A stretch of DNA of 64,000 nt from Sabellastarte sp. h YS-2021 (taxonomy: Eukaryota > Annelida > Polychaeta > Sabellida > Sabellidae). This document shows, piece by piece, positions 24,786-36,659 of the stretch. The DNA is taken from the NCBI GenBank assembly GCA_964017235.1, contig OZ024933.1, positions 10,977,962 through 11,041,961 on the forward strand, written 5' to 3'. A model generated the notes under the pieces. The model did no database searches and was not told the origin of the DNA. It saw only the letters and a list, made by a program, of their open reading frames with translations. Positions within the stretch are counted from its first letter, which is position 1. The number at the start of each line of letters is the position of its first letter. Made by a program: the position numbers and the translations under genes.

Positions 24786-26408
24786 CTTTAACCCCACAAA
24801 TTAAACTATTTCGAATATTTGAGATAACATTTAATTCAATGAGTGTAAATCAGGCTTATAGATAAGCCTTTTTCTTCTAAGTTTTGAGGTCTTAGAGCAA
24901 TTTTCTTACGTATCTCAGTTTAAAGTGTTGCACTTTAAGTAAAGTCCTGCAAGAGTTAAGGTTATCTAGAAATGCTTAAAAGTGGCCCCCATATGCATGT
25001 TTGCTTCTGATGCAAAACTTAGACTTTTACAATTCATTCAATGGTCAATAGTTTGTGGAGAAATCTTCCTTGAGGGGATGCATATGCAAATATTCAAAGT
25101 AAGTTGATACAACGCTCACTGTTCCTGTTATAGTATAGAGATTTTAAATATAGATTTCATCTTGTCAAAGTTTTCTATGAGTGAGCTTTCTGAGCAAATA
25201 TGCCTAATGTATGAGAGAACAAATAATCAACATAGTTACTGTTGCTATACATACACACATACGTCAGTGAAAATTAAATTATTTATTCCATGTTTAAATT
25301 TTATGGAAACACTGCATAATAATTCTTTTCAAGCTTGCACTCTTAATAAGTTGGTCCGCCTGGTGATCTTTATTTCACAAGCAAATAAAAAAAATGTGGT
25401 AGTTAAAAGTTTGACAGTACAGTTTGACAGATGAAAAATGTGGTAGTTAAAAGTTTGACAGTACAGTTTGACAGATGAAATATATGTGCCTCAAATGTTG
25501 AAAATTGAAAAAAAAACAGATTTATCACATAATCTCAATTATTTTGCTTCCTGTTGTGAGTATGTTCCAGTGTAATAAGTGTAATAATAATGTGTTGATG
25601 ACCATCACTTACAGGAATTTATATGAGGTATGTTTTCATATGTTTTAATACCAAAGTAATATCAACAGCTCTGACACAATTGATGTCTTTTGTTAATGCA
25701 ATTTGGGTAATCCATTGGAAAAGTCCCATGTTACATAATATAACCACAATAAGCTTATTATGTTCCACAACGTTAGATTACTATCCTGAAAGAAGTCCCT
25801 ATATTTCCCAAGGCTTTCAGTTTATTTTACATTTATCTTGTTTATATGTTTCATTTTTGTTGTGGAATAAAAAATATTTAGTTTTAATGAATAAAAAACT
25901 GTCGAAAATATATAAAAATACAATTATTCAATTAATATACTCGGGTAGCAATTTCTGTCAGTCTTCTTTCAAGGCCTTTTAGTGGGGAGTCCCACATCAA
26001 TGATGGGTAATCTCTGATGGCTAAATCCATTTTGTGCTGTTCCTATATGTCAGATACTAATAGTTGCGCGTTCAGCTTTTCCTTGTAATGATTGATTCAG
26101 AATGCTAGCCACTTTAAGCTTAACTTTGGTATTTAACAACTCATTTTTTACCATTATCTTTGCCAAAGGATGACAAAAGACATTATAATACACATATAAT
26201 TACTCAAATATACATAAATCTTTATTTGTTATTTGTCTATTTATTACATTCTGATTACTAGTGTTTGTAAGTATGTTAAAGCCAATAAGGGAATACAAAA
26301 AGCTTGTCATTTCCCAACCCATGCCAAATGTGTTGATGTTGCATAAGATAGTTAAACACCCCAATGAGGATATATATATACTATTATAAAAAACAAATAA
26401 ATCTAATT

Positions 26409-26410
<2 letters not shown>
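24786..26410. other. AT-rich intergenic DNA
   Basis: Apart from the 44-bp duplication at 25389-25476, nothing recognisable. The ORFs at 25162-25434 and 25623-25982 look like chance. Confidence 0.4.
25389..25476 (+). repeat. Tandem duplication, 44-bp unit
   Basis: Two adjacent copies, identical or nearly so, each containing GTGGTAGTTAAAAGTTTGAC and CAGTACAGTTTGACAGATG. The near identity means a recent replication-slippage or misalignment event. Confidence 0.9.

Positions 26411-26488
<78 letters not shown>
26411..26488. repeat. (TA)39 microsatellite
   Basis: Uninterrupted TA dinucleotides for 78 bp. Likely hypervariable and able to extrude a cruciform; assembly length may be unreliable. Confidence 0.98.
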
Positions 26489-26490
<2 letters not shown>

Positions 26491-29129
26491 AAGTTACAAG
26501 GATGAATTTAAGTTATATTACAGTTTGATGCCACCTTAAATAAAGGGAACTCTAATCATTATTGCGTGGCTTAGTGTGGCCCTAACCACAGTTGCGAGGA
26601 AAAGGTCACCCTAAAGTGAATTATTTTAGTATTTATTTTAGACTCAAATAGAGGCAGTTGAAAATCAAATTGATATTCAAAATACTAATAATTTCAAGAG
26701 TGGTTATGAGAATATACAAATATATGTCATAAAATGAAAACATCACACTATTGACTGAAATGTGTATAAGCAAGGGGTTGCAAAATTTTATAAAACAGAA
26801 TATTTTGTAAAAAACAAACCACAGTGAAGAAAGTTAAATTACTAAAAGCTGGAAAGTATGAACCTGAAGAATATAATTGATAAGTCAGTTAATCATAAAG
26901 GAAGTAGCCATCTTGATAGATTACGTTACAATGTTGACAAGTTACATGAGAACAAGCATACTAAGAAATCATTCTCAAGTTTATGTAACAGCAACAAATT
27001 GCTTACATAATTTGTAAAGGTAACCATAGTTACCATACTAAGCATTAAACAACAGTTACTAGATTTAGATTATGCATTCAGATACCTAAAAATAAATCTT
27101 GACACGTCTTCAGAATTTACAAAAAAATATGTACAGGTGTACCACGGGGACCAGCAAACCTGAATCAAATGTAATTTACAGAACTCAGATAATATAAGAC
27201 AGAAGACAACAAGTAATTTCTAAACTGTAAAACCTATGATCACATACGGGAACTGGCCATCTAGGTGATACCACAGAAAATACTCTGCTCCAAGATAATC
27301 TACATGAACTAGGAATATTTTAATTAGCCATATTTACTAACAGCTAAATAAAGAAATAAAGAAAACCACATAAATTATTTTATCATTTCATTTGCACAGT
27401 GTGCTACAGTTCTACAACCTGTATGTGTACTGGTAAATTACCTTTTATAAGACTTTTTCACCTTGAACCTGTGATTGCTGTGTAACAAGGGAAACAGTGA
27501 AGAGGCACTGCCCCCATGCCTGGTAGAGAGGCGTCCCCCAGTATCGTTGAGAACTGGAGGTCTACAGGAATGGATGCATAGAGAACTCGAATACAAGCTT
27601 TTAAAGGTCAGTGAGCAAAGGGGTAAAGCCAAAGGGGATGTTTAAGACTTCATGAGGGCCGAATGACCCTGAAAATGACGCATCTGGCTGGTATGAGAAT
27701 GAGATTTCTGACAATCATCTTCTGATATGTATGCACAGTGAGCATGTAGGCCATCATTTTTCTGATGCATGGAGTGAATAACTTACACTTCCTGAGAGGT
27801 CACAGCCTGACCCCAGAAGATGCTCGACATCCCAAGAATATATATTATACTCTCACCAGTAGGAAGAAACTGGATGTGTTAAGACCCGAGAGTCAGGCTT
27901 GAAGAGGTGCTTTTATCTGGAGTGGGATATGAAACTGCACTACAGCAGTAACTTATTTGTGGTATCAGGGTTGGTTGGGAAAAATATTTTTTTATGTTAC
28001 AAATGATGTCTGCCTGGCTTGACCTTCCAATCAAATTTTTTAAATGACTGGAGCAACAAAAGATTGTTAATTTTGATCACACACACCCAGAGTAGCTGGC
28101 CATCAACAGCAGCCTAGATAATTAGCTACAGCCATTTAGTGACTAAATCTATGAAAACACCACATTAATGCATACTGTAATCAGTGCTTACTAGATCAAC
28201 ATGCTAGATAATTTGCAAAAGTCTACTCACTTTTAGAGAATGACACAAATCTAATGTAAAGTTTTGTTCATCTTTTGCTAATACATGGACTTGGTTTCAA
28301 TCAGACATTTCTAATTTATTTCACCATATTGCTTCTCTACCAGGAAAGTACATTATGTTCAAAATAGAAGTAGTGTAAATATCACTGGTTTATGATTATA
28401 ACTGTAAGTGGATGTATGTGTCATTCATGTTTGGTGTGACACATAAATTCTAGAACTTAAGGTGGCTGCAAACACATTTAAAAATGGGACTGGTATATAA
28501 GAACGGCATGAGTTGCAGAGGAGTGGGGAGTACTATGCTGAGTAAGTTAATGTTTGTTGTCATCAAAAACTAAACTGCCCACTTTTAACTCCCATACCAG
28601 TTATTGTCTCTCCTGGACATGCAGGATGGCTTCCCAAATGACAAATAGGACTTTGAAATGTTTCACACAGCTAGCAGGTTCATAGCAGTCATATGTTATT
28701 CTCATCACAGAAACGTCTTTCACATAAATGGCACTGATCCAGTCTTGTAACACTCTTGTAGATTCTGCAACTTTCTCTGTTCCCTAAGTAGTGATCCCAG
28801 ATAATTACTGGCCCACATAAAGCCTGTATTTTAACTGAGACTTTCATGTGTATCTCAAGAAGTAAATAAAGCATTTCACTGCATGACAGCCACGACAAAA
28901 GGAAGCTATGGAGAGATCAGGCAAGAGGTGGGAAACACTTAAACAATTGGTGTATTTTCTGGATGTGTTGTCTAGGAGGTTTACTGAGTCCAAAGAAAAC
29001 AAAGGAAGGGAATGAGTTGACTAGTTGTATTTCAATGATGTGAAGATGGATGGTACACACTATTACCATTTTCAAAATGAGGTAATTAACCTGGTTAAAA
29101 GGTTAAGGAGAGAGCATCTGCAGAGCAAC
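26489..29129. other. Intergenic DNA with a GC-richer island
   Basis: Mostly AT-rich. 27470-27960 is clearly richer in G and C and holds two short open stretches on the + strand: 27477-27646, with a GTCAGTGAG donor-like site at about 27607, and 27754-27903, ending in a TGA. They do not match a family I know, so a host exon, a decayed gene or an old transposon are all possible. No gene is called. Confidence 0.35.
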
Positions 29130-29620
29130 AATCAATCAATCAATTAGTCACTTGTCCAAGTACTTAATCTCCATATCTAAGGATTTAAAGGCACACCATC
29201 CAGTTCGTAAGGCATAAATCAGCCAGACATTAGACATGTTCCAAGTCGTACCCAGAAAGGCAATCCGGTGTTCCGTTGTTAGAAGCTAAGGTAGAAATGA
29301 TTTCTGAAAAAGATAGGTTTTTAGTTGATTTTTGAAAGACAAGAAATTTGGAGCACTGTGTATATTATGTGGAAGATCATTCCATAACTTCTGTGCATCA
29401 TATGAAACATTATTGTTGAAATGGACCTTTGATTAATGGATGGAATCACAATCATGATGATCCTGGAGGAACAAATTTTTGGGGTTGGAACGTCTTGTAT
29501 TCAGGGCAACTTTGTACAAGGAGACATATGGTGCAGTGGTGTGGTAGTTATACACCAGATCTAGGGATCTGAAGATAATAAGTAAACAATAAAACATATA
29601 TATAGCCAGATATATTTTTA
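29130..29620 (+). repeat. Unclassified interspersed repeat R1, copy 1
   Basis: Begins with (AATC)n, then a block ending ACTTAATCTCCA, then a block of the form GCACTGTGTAT.T.AT...GAAGATCATTCCA. The same blocks in the same order occur at 61267-61680. Non-coding. Similar blocks are frequent in lophotrochozoan genomes, but I cannot name the family. Confidence 0.6.
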
Positions 29621-29959
29621 CCATGTGTATCTATACTGTGTTTCAAAATCATTGACAAATGAAATGTACAATATTAGTGACAGAACCATCAATAGCTGCA
29701 ACGAAATAAGAATTTTATGGCTTCAAAACAAGCCAAACATAAACTTAACTAGTAGATTTCTTTGCATGTGGGTCTTTTATATCTCGTAATTGACATTTAT
29801 TAATTAAGTCTGAAGAATGAGTACTCCACAATTAGCAATCAATAAAGGGACGGAACTTATATATATAACAGTGGCTGACTTTTTCATATGTATATTGTAA
29901 TATCAATAGATAGAAGTGAATTCTGGTTATTGATTTATTGAGTAATCCTCATATCTAGT

Positions 29960-31640
29960 ATGTGGGTTAATGCATATTTTTGGTCAAATCAATCCACTTG
30001 TATATAATTAATAAGAAGTTCAAATAAGGATTGTTGACTAATACTGAATATGGCCAATATTGTAAATACCAGTGAATGGCTGATTTATGCCCATTAGCTT
30101 TCATGTGTAAATTAACACATGTATTCACAGTCTTTATTGCCAGGTTTAAGTCAGTAAAACAGTAAACTTAAAACATGTTTAGAGTTTATTATATACATAC
30201 ACATACCATATCCATATGTCAGTATTATACATATTTAAGATCACCTGAATTTCTGTTTATGATTCTGTACATTTACTTGAGTTAAGGTTACCTTAACTTG
30301 TATATTCTATGTTATTATATTACTGTCTTAAGCTAATTTACTAAAACTACAGTTCTCTTTACAATAGTTTCAGGTAGCATATTAAGAAGCATGGTTAAGT
30401 TGAAGAAAAACCCACAGAGGTGGTTGTACCTTGAGGTAGCTATGCAACACAGAAGGGGGTGGCAAGCACCCTTAAGGTACATGTACATGACTGTAAAATG
30501 AAATAAGCCCAACCATTCGTAAGGAAGGGTGCGTGTGGATTTAAACACACTCTTGTTGACACAATGACTTATTTCAAACTGAATAACAATGGCCGCTTGG
30601 TGTCAGACCGAGGCTCCTTGGTATCTACTAGTTCACTTACTAACTCGTTAAGGTTATTTTATTTGTACATTATATTTTTAAAAACTTATTTCCACTGTCA
30701 AAACATTATTTTCCCTCATTGTTTCATAGTGTACAAATATGTTCTATTTACTATGTACTTTATATTTTCTGCTGTTGTAATCATGTCAGGTAATAGAAAG
30801 TATATTGTATATATTTTTTGCAAAATGAACTTTGCCACACATGCACAGAAAACCCCTTTATTCTTTAATAGAAAAATATTGGGTTTCATAAGCCGCAAAA
30901 GAGGAAAACTTTTAATTGAGAGAAAATATTGCATGGATAAACATATTATATAGCCAGAAAATTAGACTTTTTCAGTGGTATTGTTATATGCTATTAGTCA
31001 TCATTTGGGTGAACTTTTTAGAAGGTATGTTGCTACACAGTTATGATTCTTTTTTATAAGATATGATTTTTTTCATAGTTATACTTTAACAATTTCATTA
31101 TGACAGTTGGAAAAACTCCCCTGTTGTTAAATATAGCTAGCATGAGTGATTATTCTGAGTATAAATTTCGCAATTTATAATGAAGTAGCCTGACCTTAGT
31201 CTCTATATTTTCTAAATGCTCTGTATTTATGCAACATTTATCTTTTTGTATGTCCACTATATTTAAGTGTATGTTGTTTTAAGAAAAAATGTTAGTGTGT
31301 GTAAAATTTTATTAAACTTATGTAACCACATAATCAGTTTCATGTTAAATGTAAAAAAGTAGATTAGATACGATTAAGTCTCAGTATTTATTGTGGTTTT
31401 AATGTTCCTTTTGACAAATTGTGTAGTCTTATTTAAAGTTCAGTCAGTGAGTTTAGTAGCAATGATTCTAACATAAGTCTCATTTTACCCAAAGAATGAT
31501 AGATTTATAATGTGTTATATTTAAATGCTTAGCTTTTTGCTTATGAGCCCCTTTTGATCTTTTATCTCAATGTTCAGTGCAAAAAGGCAAAGATTTAGAT
31601 ACAAAAAGGAATGAATATATGTACTAAAATCTAAGCAAGG
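29960..31640 (+). repeat. Long diverged repeat R2, copy 1
   Basis: Collinear blocks recur at 38520-41200. Examples: TAAGAAG..CAAATAAGG (30010 and 38570), AAAGAGGAAAA..TT..ATTGA/CTGA (30898 and 40664), and ATTTCATT.TGACAGTTGGAAAAA with TAGCATGAGTGA (31095-31150 and 40855-40920). Small ORFs inside (such as 30564-30953) are not conserved as frames. Either an old segmental duplication or an uncharacterised repeat. Confidence 0.55.
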
Positions 31641-31868
31641 TTCAGTATCTGAAATTTGCCTATTATATAATAACTTGCAGACTCCTAAGTAACATGATAT
31701 TTTTGAAACTTTGAGTGGAAATTATTAGTGGTGGCAGCATGCAATCAAGCAATGCATACTGGTTGATAAAAATGATTGATGATATAAGAAGTATCTTGCA
31801 AGTTTCCTCACACCAGTGCTTATTTTAATGGAAGGGAAAAAAAAACAAAGTTCAGTGAAAGCTATGCC

Positions 31869-31990
31869 AAAAGGGGTTTCAATCTACTTGCATGAGCGTA
31901 AAGCCATCATAGGCATGAGTAGTGTACTGAAGCGGTAACCAATCCTATTACCAATGTAGCCCATTGCTGCTTAACTGCAGTGATTAGACT
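31869..31990 (-). mobile_element. 5S-rRNA-derived SINE, copy 2 (degraded)
   Basis: On the minus strand it reads AGTTAAGCAGCAATGGGCT, then a decayed TTAGTACTTGGAT-like block and an ACCGCTT block, then the shared body AGTACACTACTCAT...GATGGC.TTACGCTCATG. Order and spacing match copy 1 at 24556. Confidence 0.65.
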
Positions 31991-32099
31991 GGTAGTTATC
32001 CTACTACACCACAATTCATGAAAGTCCATGCCACAACTTATGTAAAAAACAAACAGTGATTGTGGTCATGCCACAATTCATGAAAGTCTGGAGACAAAA

Positions 32100-32295
32100 A
32101 GAAACGTAAAAAACTAATCTCTAGAATTGTGCATCTTGTCAGAGCTCACACTTAAAAACCAGCTCAGTTGTGAAGTGTTTTGTGCAAAATCTACCAAATG
32201 ATTGTGAGGTCTTTCACTGATTTTTCGTTTGAGATTTAAAACAACAGCATCAGATGCTGCAGATCTGTGCGTTAACTACTAAGCTATGGACTGTT
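32100..32295 (-). mobile_element. Possible degraded tRNA-like SINE
   Basis: The minus strand begins TAGCTTAGTAGTTAACGC, close to a tRNA A box, followed about 30 bases on by a weak B-box-like TTTTAAATCTC. No target duplication or copy elsewhere in the window was recognised, so this may be chance. Confidence 0.3.
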
Positions 32296-32639
32296 CTTAA
32301 GCACAGATAAATAAATCGTAAACAAAATATAGCTGTAATAAATATAGCTGGTAACTCTATGTGATTGCAAGCTGAATGAATCTGTAATATATTTGATCGG
32401 CCCAAACCATGCAACCTCACAGGTGTTGATATAACAAGACTTCGCTTGGCTTGCTACTGGACCAAACAAAACATATTGCAAACTTGAAAAAATTTAACTG
32501 TGGTATGACAATTTTGATTTTAAGAGAATGATTTATGTGCAAACATTAAAGGTGGCATTAGTGGTCATCAATTTAAAGATTATAACCATGTAATTTATTG
32601 TTAAGAATGATTATTAAAAACATCAGTGACTTATCAGTA

Positions 32640-33650
32640 ATGAAACCCATGCCACCTTTTTATCAAGATGTATGGATGTCATATTTGTCTTGCAAAACAT
32701 ATAAACCAATAACTAAGATGACTGACTATGATTTCCTAACAAGTTAAATATGGGGAAACAACATTTTCAAATTAAATAATCAGTGCCTATTTTCAGAAAA
32801 TTAAATTTCCAGCAATATTATATTTGTAAAGGATCTTTTTGATGGAAATGGCAAATTCATATTATGAACATTACTAATGACAAAAGAAATTGGATGGTGG
32901 AATATTTGACACTTAAAAAGTGGTAATGAATAAAGCCAAAACTTTAATATTTCTCAGTCAAAAGTTATAAAAAATTGCAATTTCAAAAAAGGATCCTATT
33001 TTTTGATGGAAAAAACTTATTTGATTCAGAAAATGAAAAGAAAAGTAATATGTTTTACAAAATATTGATCAGAAAAAATTCTACAAGGCATTATATGGAA
33101 AAGGTGTGGGACACAAAAATCAATCAGACCAACAATTCATCAGAATGGTCAAACATTTATTCAAGAATGGTCAAAGCTGTACCAAAGTGATTTTAGGTAT
33201 AAATTACTTCATAATTTGATTTACCCTGGGTATATACTTAACAAATGGAAACCATCAGTCTCAAGTCATTGTTCGTTTTGTCATGAGACAGATACTTTAG
33301 AACACTTACTTTTCAAATGTGAAAGAATCAATGATGTATGGAATAAGTTCAAGTTATTGGAGTTAACATAAAATGAACCATTTAGTAATAGCTTTAGATG
33401 AAAGATATTCAGAAATCATGAATAAAGCAAAAAATATGATCATTACCATTGTAGTTTACTCAATTTTTGCCGAGTGGGTTAAGTGTGGTTAGTCAAAAGA
33501 GAGTTTGAAGTACATAAACATTTGGAATAATGCACTGTCAAAATTAAATTTATACTTGAAAATTTTCTCAGAATTTGCACACAAATTGTTATGGTATAGT
33601 AAATTTAATGTTCTGATAGAGAAACTTAGAAAAATGTAAAATTGAATTGA
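32640..33650 (+). pseudogene. Tx1/L1-like LINE, 3' coding remnant
   Basis: Decayed C-terminal part of a LINE polyprotein. 32975-33190 is open and has the charged pattern (ILIRKNSTRHYMEKVWDTKI) seen in this part of Tx1-like elements. 33270-33321 encodes a CSFCHETDTLEHLLFKC Cys-His motif equivalent to the one at about 7170 in the full LINE. RT and endonuclease are not present. Several stops; a 5'-truncated dead copy. Confidence 0.7.
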
Positions 33651-34079
33651 TATGATCTGAATTGTATTATAATGTTTCTATCTTGTAAAAAAGAATGTAA
33701 TAATAATAGAAACATTTATATAGCACAAACTTGATGATCATTATCTCATACACTGAAAACATGTTTTTTCATTGCCTGCAATACAATATCAGAACTTATT
33801 TGAAGTATCCTGTAACACAAATACTTCTGCTGATATATAAATAAATTAAAACTGATATTCAAAGTCTGTAAAATATATCTGTTGCATATAATATGATGCC
33901 ATCTTTATTCCATAGTGTTCAGTCAGTGTCTAGTTATCTAATAGCACCCCAAGAAGAGTAAAATTCATTAGAGCAGTGTGTTACAAACTTACAAACAGGA
34001 AAAGTTGGAATACAGGTGGAAAATAATGAAGTATCACCATTTCATACTATTCATTGAAAAGAGAAGCTGATTGAAAATC
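33651..34079. other. AT-rich intergenic DNA
   Basis: Contains an AATAATAATAGAAACATTTATATAGC stretch typical of the ends of some animal repeats, but no defined element. Confidence 0.35.
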
Positions 34080-35030
34080 TCAAACAGAAACACAAAATGA
34101 ACGTCATTGAAAAAATCCTGAATGCTGAAAGGTACTGGCGTTTACATTAATGAACATCTGAAACATAGCAAATCTCCAATTGGCAAAGAAGCTACGAATA
34201 TGTGTAGAGACAAAAAGATTTTATTAACAAGAACAAGAAACTGTCATGTGTTTAGCCACACTTTATCACTACCAATATGCATTCTGAGCCCTTGAGTATG
34301 TGCAATAAAATGTATGGAATAATGCATTTGAATGCAACAAGTGGATACATGCTAAATATACATATACATGCTAAATATGAAAACCTTCATCAGACTGATA
34401 TAAACAATATAACAGATAAATGTTATTAGACTTGTGCAAATTGTAAAAAAATGTTTACCTTTTTACAAGCTCAAAATAAGCTTTTCTTTAAATGTAGATA
34501 ATACATTGATAACTTAAACCTTTCCTTGTGTGAGTTGTTGACTGCTTGTAGATATTGTGATAATGTGATGGATGATCCAGTCCATCAGGTTTACTTAACT
34601 TTGATACTGACATGATTCAATTTTAATGCAACCAAAACAAACTGTAAGTATTACACAGAAAATAGTTTAAAGTATAATGAAAAAAGGCCTATCATTAAAT
34701 TAATCCAATGCACACAGTCTAATGAAGAATATTGATAATGTAGAGCGCTGTGTTAATAATATACCAATAAAGTTTAACATTATTGCAATTAAAGAAAATT
34801 TGTTACACAGCAGGAGAGTGGATTTGTACAACATGAATTATTAAGAAGTAACTCGTGTACTTAGATATAATAAGATTAGTGGAGATGTTCAATATATGTT
34901 CATAAATGAATCGAGTTTAAATAGTAAAGTCTTTCTGTTTTACTTTTGAGGATGAATTTGAATGTTGTACAGTAAAACATTGTGTCAAGAACAACAAGAC
35001 TATTTATGTGTGTTGGATGTATGGAGCACC
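34080..35030 (+). pseudogene. Degraded coding remnant of unknown family with an INEHL motif
   Basis: Three consecutive nearly open stretches in different frames. 34128-34256 encodes a GVYINEHLK motif followed about 25 residues later by a TRTRNC block, a pattern I associate with small ORF1-like or FP25-like proteins carried by invertebrate mobile elements. 34300-34735 reads through with three stops and shows paired cysteines (CANC, then CRYC). 34730-35030 is again near-open and ends in a Cys-rich stretch. The MITE at 35034 cuts it off. Function unknown; probably a decayed mobile or viral ORF. Confidence 0.4.
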
Positions 35031-35033
35031 TGG

Positions 35034-35585
35034 GGCCGATTTCACGAATGGACTTAAGTCTGGTTTTGGGCTTAAGTTTAAGACTTTGGTCTTAAATTCT
35101 GTCAAAAATGTGCTAAGTCAGCGGGCTTAGACTTAGTGGATTTCACAAAGGGGCTAAGTCCATGGATTTGCTAAGTCAGTGGACTTAGATTTTAAGTCTG
35201 GGAGGTAGTGGGCTTAAATTTTGTAAAGAGGACTTAAATATGGCCGCCATAAACTTTTCTCCACTTCAAAATTTTAAAGGGCTGTAAAAAAGTACAATTA
35301 CACAGAACACCTTACTGAAGTAGTCTTTGGGAAGTTTATGTGTGGCAACAAGGTTTTCCATTTCAAAACAGCATTTATCCTTAGAAAAAATGCATTAAAT
35401 GAAGGATATAACAGGTCACATGACACAGAAAACCACTGTGGTTATATGATGAGCTTGGACTTAGCTAAGTCACCTTTGTGAAATCCATTTTAAGTCCCAG
35501 ACCTAGTTAAGACCAAAGTCTTAGATTTAAGTCCCTGACTTAGCCAAAAAAGGGACTTAGTTTAAGTCCTTTAGTGAAATCGGCC
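35034..35585. mobile_element. 552-bp MITE with long inverted repeats
   Basis: Terminal inverted repeats start GGCCGATTTCAC and extend, imperfectly, about 150-190 bp on each side, packed with GACTTAAGTC / CTAAGTC motifs. They flank a unique centre (about 35230-35440). A 5-bp direct repeat CCTGG lies at 35029-35033 and 35586-35590. No ORF, so non-autonomous. Superfamily unclear: a 5-bp duplication does not single one out. Confidence 0.88.
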
Positions 35586-35884
35586 CCTGGTACCACAGTA
35601 GATAATTTTAATTGTAAGCTAACATAAATTTAATATTTGTTTTCAAAGAAAAAAAAGCACTATATGTTTGTGAAGATTAATTTTTATGTCTTAAATTTAG
35701 TCCAGAAGCCAAAAAATAATTGTTGAGGTATAAACAATATAAAAACAAACTTATAAATAAACTAATATTTTATAATGATTTATAACGTTTTATGATAGCT
35801 TATTGCTAAATCGCACAGAATAAACATGGAAGGTTTTAAAGAGTATTATTAACAAAAAACAAAATTATAACAATTTTGCAGATA

Positions 35885-36000
35885 AATATATGGATAATGG
35901 ACATGAAATAATGGGTTTGAGAGAAATTACAAAAAGTTTTTACAACGTTTTTACCAACATTGGCCCAATTTTAGTAAAACAATTGAACGGCCTAATTTAT
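35885..36000 (+). pseudogene. Possible LINE fragment between endonuclease and RT
   Basis: A short open stretch encodes SFYNVFTNIGPILVKQL, which resembles the F..YF.NIG..LA block just upstream of RT in CR1/Jockey-type LINEs. No flanking domains are recognisable. Confidence 0.45.
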
Positions 36001-36659
36001 GTGTTCATAGAGAAGAGTACTGTACTTTGTTGATTATAAAACATTTTAATATACTTTGGTGTAATTGTATACAAGAAATAGCCTAGTTAAAAACTATACT
36101 TGAAGGTTTCATAGAAAGTTTTGCAGCCCAAGCCAAAAGAAAAAACTTGACAATTTACTTACAATGATTGATACACGTTAATAAATGTATGACTGTAACC
36201 CAACAAGTTCTTAGAATCATATTACTTATGGTTAATATTTGAAATGTTATCTCTACAGAATCCTCACTCTCTCAATATCTATCATTGACAATTTTAGATG
36301 GAGTCTGGTTGAGAGCTTTCATATTAAAGAATAAATGCTAATTATCATATTAAATTGTAAAAGCTTTTCAAATTATCCTTGTTCAGTTATTCACTTCAAA
36401 ATACAATTTAATCAGCTACATATTCAGTTACATCAAATAATTACCAATAAATTTATACCAAAAACTATGGAAAATTTGTGCACCTTTTATTACATCACAA
36501 CTCCTCCACACATGTTTTCAGAGATATATTTCTATATGCCACTTTGAGAGGCTGTTTCTCAGTGGCAGAAGCTCTGTCTGGTTTTAAGTACTGGGATTGT
36601 CTTAATCTCTGGCAAACACATACAAAGTTTTAAAGAACCTTTTCTCATGCACTCTGGAC

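Noticed and set aside
25623..25982. 119-codon ORF as a membrane protein gene
   Set aside because: Hydrophobic bias follows from T-rich DNA; no start context, domain or repeat in related sequence.
30564..30953. 129-codon ORF
   Set aside because: Lies in diverged repeat R2, and its frame is not conserved in the partner copy near 40500.
35029..35590. Long hairpin as a terminator or RNA gene
   Set aside because: Exact flanking duplications and inverted ends show a transposon.
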